This document shows positions 26,046-33,925 of a stretch of 64,000 nt of DNA, piece by piece. Source of the stretch: Paragemmobacter ruber (GTDB lineage: Bacteria > Pseudomonadota > Alphaproteobacteria > Rhodobacterales > Rhodobacteraceae). Within the stretch, counting starts at the first letter, position 1; each line of letters begins with the position of its first letter. Position numbers and translations under genes: made by a program. The notes beneath the pieces are model-generated. The model was not told where the DNA came from. It saw nothing but the letters and a program-made list of their open reading frames with translations, and ran no database searches. Location: positions 620,001-684,000 of the forward strand of contig NZ_JAAATW010000002.1 of the NCBI RefSeq assembly GCF_009908315.1, given 5' to 3'.

Positions 26046-26657
26046 ATGGAGTTCACGACCGATGATCTGAAGGCGCTGTTTCACCGGCTGGCCGCGCGCA
26101 TGGCGGCAGAGCGCGATGCGCTGTGCGCGCTGGATGGGCTGGTGGGGGACGGCGACCACGGCATTGCCATGGAGCAGGGCATGGTGGCGGCGGATGCGGC
26201 GGTGGCGGGGGCGGATGGCAGCTTGCAGGATCTGTTCAACGCCGGTGCCAAGGGCTTTCTGAACGCGGTCGGCGCTTCCTCCGGCCCACTTTATGCCACG
26301 GCCTTCCTGCGGGCGGGCAAGGTGGCGGGGCCGCGTCCCGCCATGCCGCGCGACGATCTGCGCCAGATCATCGCCGCGATGCGCGACGGGGTGGCGCAGC
26401 GCGGCAAGGCCGCGCCGGGGATGAAGACGATGCTGGACGCCTGGCACCCGGCGGCAGAGGCGGCGCTGGGCGGGGCCGCGCCCGACGCCATCACCGCCGC
26501 TGCCCGCGACGGGGCCGAGGCGACGCGAACCATGGTCGCCGCCATTGGCCGGTCGGAACGGCTGGGCGCGCGCAGCCTTGGCCATCTGGACCCCGGCGCG
26601 GTGTCCGCCGCGATGGTGATCGAGGACATCTGTCGCGCCCTGCGCGGGCAGGGCTGA
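26046..26657 (+). CDS. dhaL: Dihydroxyacetone kinase subunit L (nucleotide-binding)
   Basis: A 203-residue all-helical DhaL domain. The Mg-nucleotide motif GDGDHGIAMEQG is present, followed by FLNAVGASSGPLYATAFLRAG and the C-terminal GHLDPGAVSAAMVIEDICRAL helix. It starts 7 bases after dhaK and forms the active kinase with it. It is the last gene of the rightward operon; the stop lies 6 bases from the end of the convergent eryC. Confidence 0.87.
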   Translation: MEFTTDDLKALFHRLAARMAAERDALCALDGLVGDGDHGIAMEQGMVAADAAVAGADGSLQDLFNAGAKGFLNAVGASSGPLYATAFLRAGKVAGPRPAMPRDDLRQIIAAMRDGVAQRGKAAPGMKTMLDAWHPAAEAALGGAAPDAITAAARDGAEATRTMVAAIGRSERLGARSLGHLDPGAVSAAMVIEDICRALRGQG

Positions 26658-26663
26658 GGGCGG

Positions 26664-27596
26664 TCAGACCTTCAGATCGGCCGCCCCCGTGTCGATATGC
26701 GGGGCCCAGAAAGCGATGCTTTCGGCGATCTGGGGGATCACCTGCCGGTCATTCGGCTCGCGTTCCTTGAAGGAGAGTTCCAGACAGATCTCGTTGTCCT
26801 GCGCGCCGCCTTCGGCCAGCGCGGCCAGCAGGGGGGCGGGATGGATGCGGCCCTTGGCGTTGAATTCGGCGGTGAAGGGGCGGTGGCCGCCTTTGTCCAT
26901 CAGGCTTTGCTTGATGTGGATGATGGGGGAGACGCGCGGCACCGCCCGCGCCCAAGCATAGGGGTCGTAATCATCGGGGTTGGGGCTGGTGATATCGCCA
27001 TGGTCGATATCGGCCATCATCCACATCGGCACGGCCATGCGCGCGGCGGTCAGCCTGTCCTGCAGGTCCATGCAGGCGGCGATGGTTTCGCCGAATTCGC
27101 GGCCCACGCTCATGGGTTCCCAGAAGATGTAGGTCAGGCCTGCCGCCCGTGCATGTTCCGCCACCTCGGCCCAGGCGTCGATGGCGATGCGGATCAGATC
27201 CTCGCGCCGGGTGGGATCGTCGTAGTCGCGATAGGTGAAGATGGCGAATTGCGTGCCGATGGAGGTGCCGCCCAGATCGGCGGTGATGTCGGCAAAGGTC
27301 TTGAACCAGTCGATGTAGTAGCGCCGCACCTCTGCGTCGGGATGGCCGAAATGGTTGAGCCGCCCGTAAGGCCCGGTCATGCCCGATGTCACGCGCACGC
27401 CCGTCCGGCGCAGCGCCGCGCCCATTTGCCGGGTCAGGCGCCGGATCACCGGGGCGGGCCAGCTTGGGTTGATGAATTCATGGGTCAGTTGCAGATCGCG
27501 GATGCGCAGGTCGCGCGCCACCGTGTCGATCAGATCATCGGCATCGGCAAAGCGGTTCACAAGGGGGTTCGTGTTCAGGGACAGGGTCAGGGGCAT
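26664..27596 (-). CDS. eryC: Sugar-phosphate isomerase/epimerase, probable tetrulose-4-phosphate epimerase (EryC)
   Basis: A 310-residue xylose-isomerase-like TIM barrel. Metal-site acids and histidines are visible in LQLTHEFINPSW, FWEPMSVGREFG, MWMMADIDHGDI and the C-terminal NEICLELSFKERE. The start LSLNTNPLVNRFADADDLIDTVA is the form I associate with rhizobial and Brucella EryC, which interconverts L- and D-3-tetrulose 4-phosphate. It is the promoter-distal gene of the long leftward tetritol operon. It was once misread as a dehydrogenase in Brucella; no nucleotide-binding motif is present here. Confidence 0.8.
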   Translation of the reverse strand: MPLTLSLNTNPLVNRFADADDLIDTVARDLRIRDLQLTHEFINPSWPAPVIRRLTRQMGAALRRTGVRVTSGMTGPYGRLNHFGHPDAEVRRYYIDWFKTFADITADLGGTSIGTQFAIFTYRDYDDPTRREDLIRIAIDAWAEVAEHARAAGLTYIFWEPMSVGREFGETIAACMDLQDRLTAARMAVPMWMMADIDHGDITSPNPDDYDPYAWARAVPRVSPIIHIKQSLMDKGGHRPFTAEFNAKGRIHPAPLLAALAEGGAQDNEICLELSFKEREPNDRQVIPQIAESIAFWAPHIDTGAADLKV

Positions 27597-27599
27597 GGG

Positions 27600-28427
27600 T
27601 CACACCGCGAAACGGGGAAGGACATGGTCTGGCAGGACGCCCGCCTCTGCCAGGCAGAGCGCGGGCAGATCGGCCTCTGCCGCCCCGGCATGCAGCCCGG
27701 TGCGGGCAAGGCAGGTCTTGTGCCCTGCGGCATGGCCGCCCGCGATGTCATGCGCGGGGCTGTCGCCGATGCAGAGGATGCGGCCCGGCGCGATCCCGGG
27801 CAGAAGGCGCGCGGCTTCGGCATAGATCAGCGGATGGGGCTTGCCGATCCAGTCCACCCGCCCGCCCCATCCGGCGTAGAGGGTGGCGATGCGCCCCGCG
27901 CCGGGGCGGGTGCCATGCGCGGTCAGCATCTCGACATCCGGGTTGGTGCAGAGCATGGGCCGCCCCTGCCGGGCGGCGGGTTCCAGAAGGTGGCGGTAAT
28001 CGTCAAGCGACAGCCGGTCGGCCTGACTGCCCGCAAGGATCAGAAGATCGGCTGCCGCGGGATCGTCGGTCAGGGTCAGGCCCAGCCCTTCGATCGCGCT
28101 TGTGTCACCGTCGCGGGCATGGAGCCAGACCCGCGTCTGCGGGGGCAGGGCGCGGTGTGACAGGTGCCGCCAGGCCGCCTCGCCCGAGGACAGGACGAGG
28201 CGGAAGCTTTCGCGCCGGAAGCCGAGGGCCACCAGACGCGCGGCATTGGGTTCGGACCGCTTGCCGGAATTGGACAGAAGGATCACGGGCTTTCCCGATG
28301 CGGCAACCGCATCCAGCGCGGCGGAGGCCCAGGGGTAGGCGGCCTTGCCATCCAGCAGCACGCCGAACTGGTCGATCAGAAAGGCGTCGTGGCGGTCGAT
28401 CAGATCGGGCAGGGTGGCGGGCGTCAT
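27600..28427 (-). CDS. HAD-superfamily subfamily IIA hydrolase
   Basis: A 275-residue phosphatase-like protein. Motif I is DAFLIDQFGVLLDG, motif II is ILLSNSGKR, and motif III/IV is WIGKPHPLIY with CIGDSPAHDIAGG. The start ATG overlaps the upstream kinase stop (ATGA). It resembles the TIGR01459-type group found next to sugar kinases. It may dephosphorylate a pathway intermediate or a damaged by-product; the substrate is unknown. Confidence 0.75.
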   Translation of the reverse strand: MTPATLPDLIDRHDAFLIDQFGVLLDGKAAYPWASAALDAVAASGKPVILLSNSGKRSEPNAARLVALGFRRESFRLVLSSGEAAWRHLSHRALPPQTRVWLHARDGDTSAIEGLGLTLTDDPAAADLLILAGSQADRLSLDDYRHLLEPAARQGRPMLCTNPDVEMLTAHGTRPGAGRIATLYAGWGGRVDWIGKPHPLIYAEAARLLPGIAPGRILCIGDSPAHDIAGGHAAGHKTCLARTGLHAGAAEADLPALCLAEAGVLPDHVLPRFAV

Positions 28428-29683
28428 GCGGCCCCCCGCAGCGCCAGAAGCGCCGTGCCGAAGGCTGCCTCGTCCGACCGGGGGGCGGGCATGGCTACGC
28501 CAAGGCGGCGCGCGCGGAGGCGGGTCCAGACCGGGTTCGCCGCCCCGCCCCCCACCGTGCGGACCGAGGTCAGGGCCGGCGCCCCGAGTTCCGCAAGGCG
28601 GCGATAGGCCAGCGCCTCGATCCCCGCGATGCCTTCGAACAGGGCGTGCAGGAAGCGCGCATCGTCTGCGGGGCGCGGGATGGTGCGCGAGGGCAGGGCG
28701 GGATCGGCGATGGGAAAGCGCTCGCCGGGGGCGGGCAGGGGATAGAAGTCGAGGCCGGTGTCCTGATCCGGGTCGATGCGGGGCGACAGGTCGGCCATCT
28801 GGGCGGCGGTGAAATGCGCCAGCAGCGCCGCGCCGCCGGAATTCGACGCCCCGCCCGCCAGCCAGCGCCCGAGGAAGCGGTGGGAATAGATGCCGTATTC
28901 GGGGGCGAAGATCGGGCGGTCTGACAGAAGCTTTACCGTCAGGGTGGTCCCCAGCGCGGTGACGCCGTCCCCCGCGGCCTCGGCCCCGGTGGCAAGGAAG
29001 GAGGCGCAGCCGTCCGTCGTGCCCGCGACCACGCGGCAATCGGGGGGCAGGCCGAATGCGGCGGCGGCGGCGGGCGTCACGCGGCCTGTCACCGTGCCGG
29101 GTTCCACGACCGGGGGCAGGGTGCGCAGGTCCACCCCGGCCGCCGCCAGCCAGTCGGGCCAGCGCGCGGCGACGGGATCGTACCCCGTCTTCAGCGCGTT
29201 GTTCGCATCGCTGACCCATGCGCCGCAAAGGCGGCTGGCGATCCAGTCGGCCTGATGGGCCATGCGCACCGCGCCGCGCCGCGACAGAAGCACCGCACGC
29301 GCTGCGCCCGAGGTGGGGCCGTGCGCGGCCGAAGTCGGGGGGGCATGGCGGGCGATGGCATCAAGGATCGCAGGATCGGGGCAGGGGTCGTTGTACATCA
29401 GCCCCGTACCGATGACCGCCCCATCCGCGCCCAAGCCCACCATCGTGCCCGAGGTGCCATCCACCGCCAGCGCGCGCACCGCCCGCGCCTCGACCATCCC
29501 CAGCGCCGCCGCCAGCGCGCTGCGCACCGCCGCCCACCAGATCTGCGGATCGCGGTGGTCGCCGCCGTGATCGGCCATGGCCGATTTCGCCGTGGCGTGC
29601 AGGGTGCCTGCCGCGTCGATCACCGCCGCCCGCGCGCCCGAGGTGCCAAGATCAATGCCGATATACAGCGCCTCAGCCGACAT
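28424..29683 (-). CDS. FGGY-family carbohydrate kinase (second kinase of the locus)
   Basis: A 419-residue kinase, shorter than the usual 490-520. The phosphate-1 loop IGIDLGTSGARAAVID is present, along with a VDGTSGT block, the catalytic-base region GTTDGCASF, and the C-terminal adenosine loop VGGGAANPVW. It resembles the ribulokinase/xylulokinase-like short FGGY group rather than EryA. It overlaps its neighbours on both sides by 4-11 bases, so it is tightly coupled. The substrate is not evident; a ketopentose, ketotetrose or their acids are candidates. Confidence 0.75.
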   Translation of the reverse strand: MSAEALYIGIDLGTSGARAAVIDAAGTLHATAKSAMADHGGDHRDPQIWWAAVRSALAAALGMVEARAVRALAVDGTSGTMVGLGADGAVIGTGLMYNDPCPDPAILDAIARHAPPTSAAHGPTSGAARAVLLSRRGAVRMAHQADWIASRLCGAWVSDANNALKTGYDPVAARWPDWLAAAGVDLRTLPPVVEPGTVTGRVTPAAAAAFGLPPDCRVVAGTTDGCASFLATGAEAAGDGVTALGTTLTVKLLSDRPIFAPEYGIYSHRFLGRWLAGGASNSGGAALLAHFTAAQMADLSPRIDPDQDTGLDFYPLPAPGERFPIADPALPSRTIPRPADDARFLHALFEGIAGIEALAYRRLAELGAPALTSVRTVGGGAANPVWTRLRARRLGVAMPAPRSDEAAFGTALLALRGAA

Positions 29684-30707
29684 TCAGGCTCTGCCGGTAT
29701 TTTTCGGCATCCCAGTTCAGCAGTTCGGCGTTCTGCGCATCGGTCAGGGGCGCGACTTCGGCCCCTTCGGGCAGGCGCGCCAGCACATCGCCAAGGCAGC
29801 GGGTCAGGGCTTCCGCCCCCGCGCTGGCATCGCGGGCGATCAGCGCGCCTTGCCCGGGCACCAGCAGGAAGGCTGGGCGGGGCAAGCCGCGCGCCGCGAT
29901 GCGGGCGGCGGCCTGCGCGGGCGTGTCACCCTCGCCAAGAACCGGGGCGCCCACCCCGCAGAAGACGACATGATCGGGATAGAGACTGCCCGCCTGCGCC
30001 GCGCGCAAGAGATGCGGCAGACGCGCCACCGTATGCAGCGGGTGATCGGGGGGAAGGGGGCGATAGTCCCCGTCCGCCCGTTGGGCCAGCATGGCCGCCG
30101 GGGGCAAGGCGGCAGCCGGGGCGGTGACGGCGGCGACGACGCGGGACAAGAGCGCCTCTGTCTCTGCCACCGTATCCGCCGCCACGATCAGCCCGTGGTT
30201 GCGCAACACGACCACATCCACCCCGGGTGCCAGAACCGACTGCACCTGTCGCGCCAGCTCTGCCCCGGGCTTGGCATAGGGCACGATGGCCCAGCCGAAC
30301 CCCGCCAGCCGCCGGGCGACCGCGTCCCCGGCATCCTGCCGGATGGCAAGGGCCAGCGTGTTCACGCAATGGACATGCACCACCACCCGCTGCGGGAAGA
30401 CGGCATGGAGCGAGGTTTCGATCGACGGGCGCAAGCCCTGCGCCACCAGCGCGAATTCACCCGGCCGGTCGGCGCGTGCCTCGCCCGCCGCCATGGCCGC
30501 CCGCATCGCACCCAGATCGCAGGGAACAAAGACATCGCGCGTCAGGGCATCGGCCAGCAGCGTGCCGGACGCCTTGATCCACATCACCGCGTCTTCCTTG
30601 ACCGAGGTGTTCCCCCCCGCGCCTTGGATCAGCAGCGGATCGGCCCCGATCCGCGCGGACAGGCGCGCCAGCGCGGGCAGGTCGGCAGGGCGCGGAAGCA
30701 CGGTCAT
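29673..30707 (-). CDS. Class II aldolase/adducin-family protein, long form
   Basis: A 344-residue protein. The N-terminal half has the aldolase II pattern: GAGGNTSVKEDAVMWIKASG, a metal site HVHCVNTLALA, and the LRNHGLIVAADTV histidine. A second half of about 140 residues (from LPPAAMLAQRADGD) has no motif I know and is typical of the rhamnulose-1-phosphate-aldolase-like long forms. ATG 30707 overlaps the eryB stop (ATGA). It probably cleaves or epimerises a phosphorylated ketose made by the neighbouring kinase. Confidence 0.7.
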   Translation of the reverse strand: MTVLPRPADLPALARLSARIGADPLLIQGAGGNTSVKEDAVMWIKASGTLLADALTRDVFVPCDLGAMRAAMAAGEARADRPGEFALVAQGLRPSIETSLHAVFPQRVVVHVHCVNTLALAIRQDAGDAVARRLAGFGWAIVPYAKPGAELARQVQSVLAPGVDVVVLRNHGLIVAADTVAETEALLSRVVAAVTAPAAALPPAAMLAQRADGDYRPLPPDHPLHTVARLPHLLRAAQAGSLYPDHVVFCGVGAPVLGEGDTPAQAAARIAARGLPRPAFLLVPGQGALIARDASAGAEALTRCLGDVLARLPEGAEVAPLTDAQNAELLNWDAEKYRQSLNVG

Positions 30708-32212
30708 GCCGAAATCGCCAGATGCGCGCTGTCGAACCATGCCGCGAAATCGGCCTGTTCGGCGGGCGTCATGTGCAGGCGGTGCTTGGTGCGCCGCCAC
30801 AGGATGTCTTCGGCGGTTTCGGCCCATTCATGGGCCACCAGATAGCGCACCTCTGCCTCATATAGCAGGGGGCCGAAACGGCGGCCCAGTTCGGCCAGCG
30901 ATTGCCGCGCCCCGATCAGGCGCCGCGTCCGGCTGCCATAGAGCCGCGTGTAATGCCGGGCCAGATCGCGCGGCAGCCAAGGATAGGCCTGCGCCAGTTC
31001 GGCCATGAAGCGTGCCACGTCGCCATCGGGCAGATCGCCCCCGGGCAGGGTGCCGCGCGCCGTCCAGTCGCCCTTCATCTGCGGGAAATGTGGCGCGAGG
31101 CGCTGGATCGCGTGTTCGGCCAGCTTGCGGAAGGTGGTGATCTTGCCGCCGAAGATGTTCAGCATCGGCGCACCGCCCGTGGTATCAACATCGAAGACGT
31201 AATCGCGCGTCACCGCCGACGGGTTGCCCGCCCCGTCATCATAGAGCGGGCGCACGCCCGAGAAGCTTTCCAGCACATCCTCGCGCCGCAGCCCTTGGGT
31301 GAAATAGCGGTTCACGGCGGCGATCAGATAGTCGATCTCGGCCTCATCGGCGGTGACCTTTTCCGCCGCGCCTTCATAGGGGATGTCGGTGGTGCCGATC
31401 AGCGCCTTGTCGCCCTCATAGGGGTTGATGAAGATCACGCGCTTGTCGTGGTTTTGGATCAGATAGGCCTGCGCGCCTTCCCAGAATTTCGGCACGATGA
31501 TGTGGCTGCCCTTGACCAGCCGCACGCTGCGGCTGGAGTTGCTGCCCGCGACGCGACCGATGATGTCGTTCACCCAAGGCCCGCCCGCATTGACCACCGC
31601 CCGCGCCATCACGCTGCGGCGGGTGCCGGTGCGGGTGTCGGTCATCTCTACCCGCCACAGCCCGCCCTCGCGCCGGGCCGAGGTGCAGGCGGTGCGGGTC
31701 AGCACCCGGGCCCCGCGTTCGGCGGCATCGAGCGCGTTCAGCACGACCAGACGCGCATCATCCACCCAGCAGTCGGAATATTCGAACCCCTTGACGTAGG
31801 CAGGTTTCAGCGGCGCGCCCTCGGGATCGCGGCGCAGGTTCAGCGCGCGCGTGCCCGGCAGCCGCTTGCGCCCGCCCAAGTGATCATAGAGGAACAGCCC
31901 CAGCCGGATCAGCCATGCGGGCCGGTCATCGGCCGAATGGGGCAGGACAAAGCGCATCGGCCAGATGATGTGCGGCGCGCTTTCCAAAAGCACCTCGCGT
32001 TCGATCAGCGCCTCGCGCACCAGACGGAATTCGTAATATTCCAGATAGCGCAGGCCGCCATGCACCAGCTTGCCTGACCGCGACGAGGTGCCCTGCGCCA
32101 GATCGTCCTTTTCGCACAGGATCACCGAAAGGCCCCGCCCCGCCGCATCCCGCGCGATCCCCGCGCCGTTGATGCCGCCGCCGATGATGAACAGGTCTAC
32201 CGTTTCGGTCAT
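30704..32212 (-). CDS. eryB: FAD-dependent glycerol-3-phosphate/erythritol-4-phosphate dehydrogenase (EryB/GlpD)
   Basis: A 502-residue membrane-associated flavoprotein. The FAD-binding motif FIIGGGINGAGIARDAAGRG is near residue 8-27, followed by the GlpD signature TSSRSGKLVHGGLRYLEYYEFRLV and the GTTDIPYEG and FSGVRPLYDD blocks. A C-terminal helical domain is present. EryB proteins of erythritol users are GlpD paralogues that oxidise L-erythritol 4-phosphate. Since eryA and eryC lie in the same operon, EryB is the better reading, but glycerol 3-phosphate is a possible co-substrate given the glycerol-type transporter. Confidence 0.83.
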   Translation of the reverse strand: MTETVDLFIIGGGINGAGIARDAAGRGLSVILCEKDDLAQGTSSRSGKLVHGGLRYLEYYEFRLVREALIEREVLLESAPHIIWPMRFVLPHSADDRPAWLIRLGLFLYDHLGGRKRLPGTRALNLRRDPEGAPLKPAYVKGFEYSDCWVDDARLVVLNALDAAERGARVLTRTACTSARREGGLWRVEMTDTRTGTRRSVMARAVVNAGGPWVNDIIGRVAGSNSSRSVRLVKGSHIIVPKFWEGAQAYLIQNHDKRVIFINPYEGDKALIGTTDIPYEGAAEKVTADEAEIDYLIAAVNRYFTQGLRREDVLESFSGVRPLYDDGAGNPSAVTRDYVFDVDTTGGAPMLNIFGGKITTFRKLAEHAIQRLAPHFPQMKGDWTARGTLPGGDLPDGDVARFMAELAQAYPWLPRDLARHYTRLYGSRTRRLIGARQSLAELGRRFGPLLYEAEVRYLVAHEWAETAEDILWRRTKHRLHMTPAEQADFAAWFDSAHLAISA

Positions 32213-32215
32213 CTT

Positions 32216-32872
32216 TCATGTCCTCTGGGGTTCGGCTTTCGATTGGGTTCCGTAAGTGGCGAAGCCCTTGAGGGTGTCCTCAAGTTCCGCCTCGGACAGG
32301 ACCTGTCCGCCACCGATCAGCAGGCTGTGATAGTGCTGATGGGCGAGGGCTTCCAGTTCATTGGCCAGCCACAGCGCATGGGTCAGGTCGCGCCCGCCCA
32401 CCACCATGCCGTGATTGGCCATCAGGCACCCGGCCCGCCCCTCCATCGCCTGCAGGATGCCTGCCGACAGGTCCGGGGTGCCGAAGGTGGCGTAGGGGGC
32501 CAGCCGGATCTCTGGCCCGCCGAAGGCCGCGATCATATAGTGGACGGCCGGGATCGTGCGCCGCGCGATGGCAAGGACCGTACACCATTGGGCATGGGTA
32601 TGCACGACGGCGTTGATGTCGGGGCGGTGGCGCAGGATGTCGCGGTGAAAGCGCCATTCGACCGAAGGCTTCTTCGGCCCCTCCCAATCGCCATCCCCTG
32701 TCAGCGCCATCCGCGTCACCTCGGCGGGCAGGATGTCGCGCGGCGGGATGCCCGACGGGGTGATCAGCATGTGATCCCCGTCCCGGACCGAGATATTGCC
32801 CGATGCACCCCGGTTCAGCCCGGTCTCGACCAGCGCGACCATGGCCGCGCAGATATCCTCGCGCGCGCCCAT
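32216..32872 (-). CDS. Class II aldolase, short form (FucA-like)
   Basis: A 218-residue zinc aldolase. Seen: RGASGNISVRDGDHMLITPSGIPP, the metal pair VVHTHAQWCTVLA, Glu in VEWRFHRDIL, and ANHGMVVGG with the third histidine. This is the L-fuculose-phosphate aldolase fold, also used by 3-oxo-tetronate-phosphate decarboxylases such as OtnC. The start overlaps the dehydrogenase stop (TGATG). It could split a ketose phosphate to DHAP plus an aldehyde or decarboxylate a tetronate intermediate. Confidence 0.75.
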   Translation of the reverse strand: MGAREDICAAMVALVETGLNRGASGNISVRDGDHMLITPSGIPPRDILPAEVTRMALTGDGDWEGPKKPSVEWRFHRDILRHRPDINAVVHTHAQWCTVLAIARRTIPAVHYMIAAFGGPEIRLAPYATFGTPDLSAGILQAMEGRAGCLMANHGMVVGGRDLTHALWLANELEALAHQHYHSLLIGGGQVLSEAELEDTLKGFATYGTQSKAEPQRT

Positions 32873-33912
32873 CAGCAGGGGTTCCGCGCGGGTTCGCCCG
32901 CAAGGTAGCGGCGCACTTCCTCGGCGGCCTGTTCGGCGGCGAAGGTGACGGTGCGCACCGAGGCCCCGGCGATATGGGGCGTGAGGGTGACGTTGGGCAG
33001 TTGCAGAAGCGGCCAGTCCTGCGGCACGGGTTCCACGGCAAAAGTCTCCAGCATGGCCGAGCCGAGCGTGCCATCTGTCAGCGCGGCATGAAGCGCATCG
33101 TAATCGCACAAGGGGCCGCGCGCGGTGTTCACGAACAGCGCCCCCCGCTTCATCCGGGCGAAGGCTGCGGCGTTCATCATGTGCCTGGTCTCTTCCGTGA
33201 CACGGGCATGCATGGTGACCACGTCGCTTTCCGAAAGAAGCCGGTCAAAGGCCACCAGTTCCACGCCTGCCGCCGCATCCTCGGGCGCCAGCTGGACATA
33301 GGGATCATGCACCAGAACGCGCGCTCCGAAGGCGCGCAGAAGGCGCACCACCTTGGTGCCGATATTGCCGTAGCCGATGACGCCCACCGTCATCTCGCAC
33401 AGTTCCCGGCCCGTCACATCGGCGCGGTAGAGATCGCCGCGCCAGTCGCCCCGGCGCAGCGCCTCGTGCCCTTCACGGATCTTGCGCGTTTCGGCCAGCA
33501 TGGCGCCCAGCGTGAATTCGGCCACCGCGCTGGCATTGCGCCCCGGCGTGTTGACGACAAGGACGCCGTGATCGCGCGCCGCCGCCATGTCGATGTTGAC
33601 CGGCCCGCCGCGCGACACCGCGATCATCCGCAGCGCGGGCAGCCGCTCCAGCATCCCGCGCGACACGGGCGCCAGTTGGGTGACGAGGATCTCGGCATCG
33701 CCCACGAAGTCCACCACCCCGTCGGGATCGCCGAAATATTCCTTCAACCCATCCATCCCCGCCACGGCATAGCCATGTTCCATCGGCTCATCCGGCCAGT
33801 TGTCCTTGCGGATGCGGATGGCAAGATCCTCGCCGCAGGCGGCGCGCAGTTTCTCCTCGAAAACTTCGGGGAGCATGAAGTGATCACCGATGATGGCGAC
33901 GGTTCTAGGCAT
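32872..33912 (-). CDS. D-isomer-specific 2-hydroxyacid dehydrogenase family protein
   Basis: A 346-residue NAD(P)-dependent oxidoreductase. Seen: substrate-side SRGGPVNIDM with catalytic Arg, the Rossmann motif GVIGYGNIGTKV, the NTARGPLCDYDAL arginine block, and the catalytic histidine region LTPHIAGAS. The usual 'ALDVFEPEP' stretch reads AMLETFAVEPVP, a departure shared by some sugar-acid dehydrogenases. Its operon position between eryA and the short aldolase points to a C4 sugar acid such as erythronate or threonate. That is inference. Confidence 0.75.
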   Translation of the reverse strand: MPRTVAIIGDHFMLPEVFEEKLRAACGEDLAIRIRKDNWPDEPMEHGYAVAGMDGLKEYFGDPDGVVDFVGDAEILVTQLAPVSRGMLERLPALRMIAVSRGGPVNIDMAAARDHGVLVVNTPGRNASAVAEFTLGAMLAETRKIREGHEALRRGDWRGDLYRADVTGRELCEMTVGVIGYGNIGTKVVRLLRAFGARVLVHDPYVQLAPEDAAAGVELVAFDRLLSESDVVTMHARVTEETRHMMNAAAFARMKRGALFVNTARGPLCDYDALHAALTDGTLGSAMLETFAVEPVPQDWPLLQLPNVTLTPHIAGASVRTVTFAAEQAAEEVRRYLAGEPARNPC

Positions 33913-33925
33913 TGTCTTTCAGTCC

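Noticed and set aside
30704-32212. Glycerol degradation operon (glpD with GlpSTPQV-like importer)
   Set aside because: No glycerol kinase of the GlpK type is present, while EryA-, EryC- and EryD-like genes share the operon.
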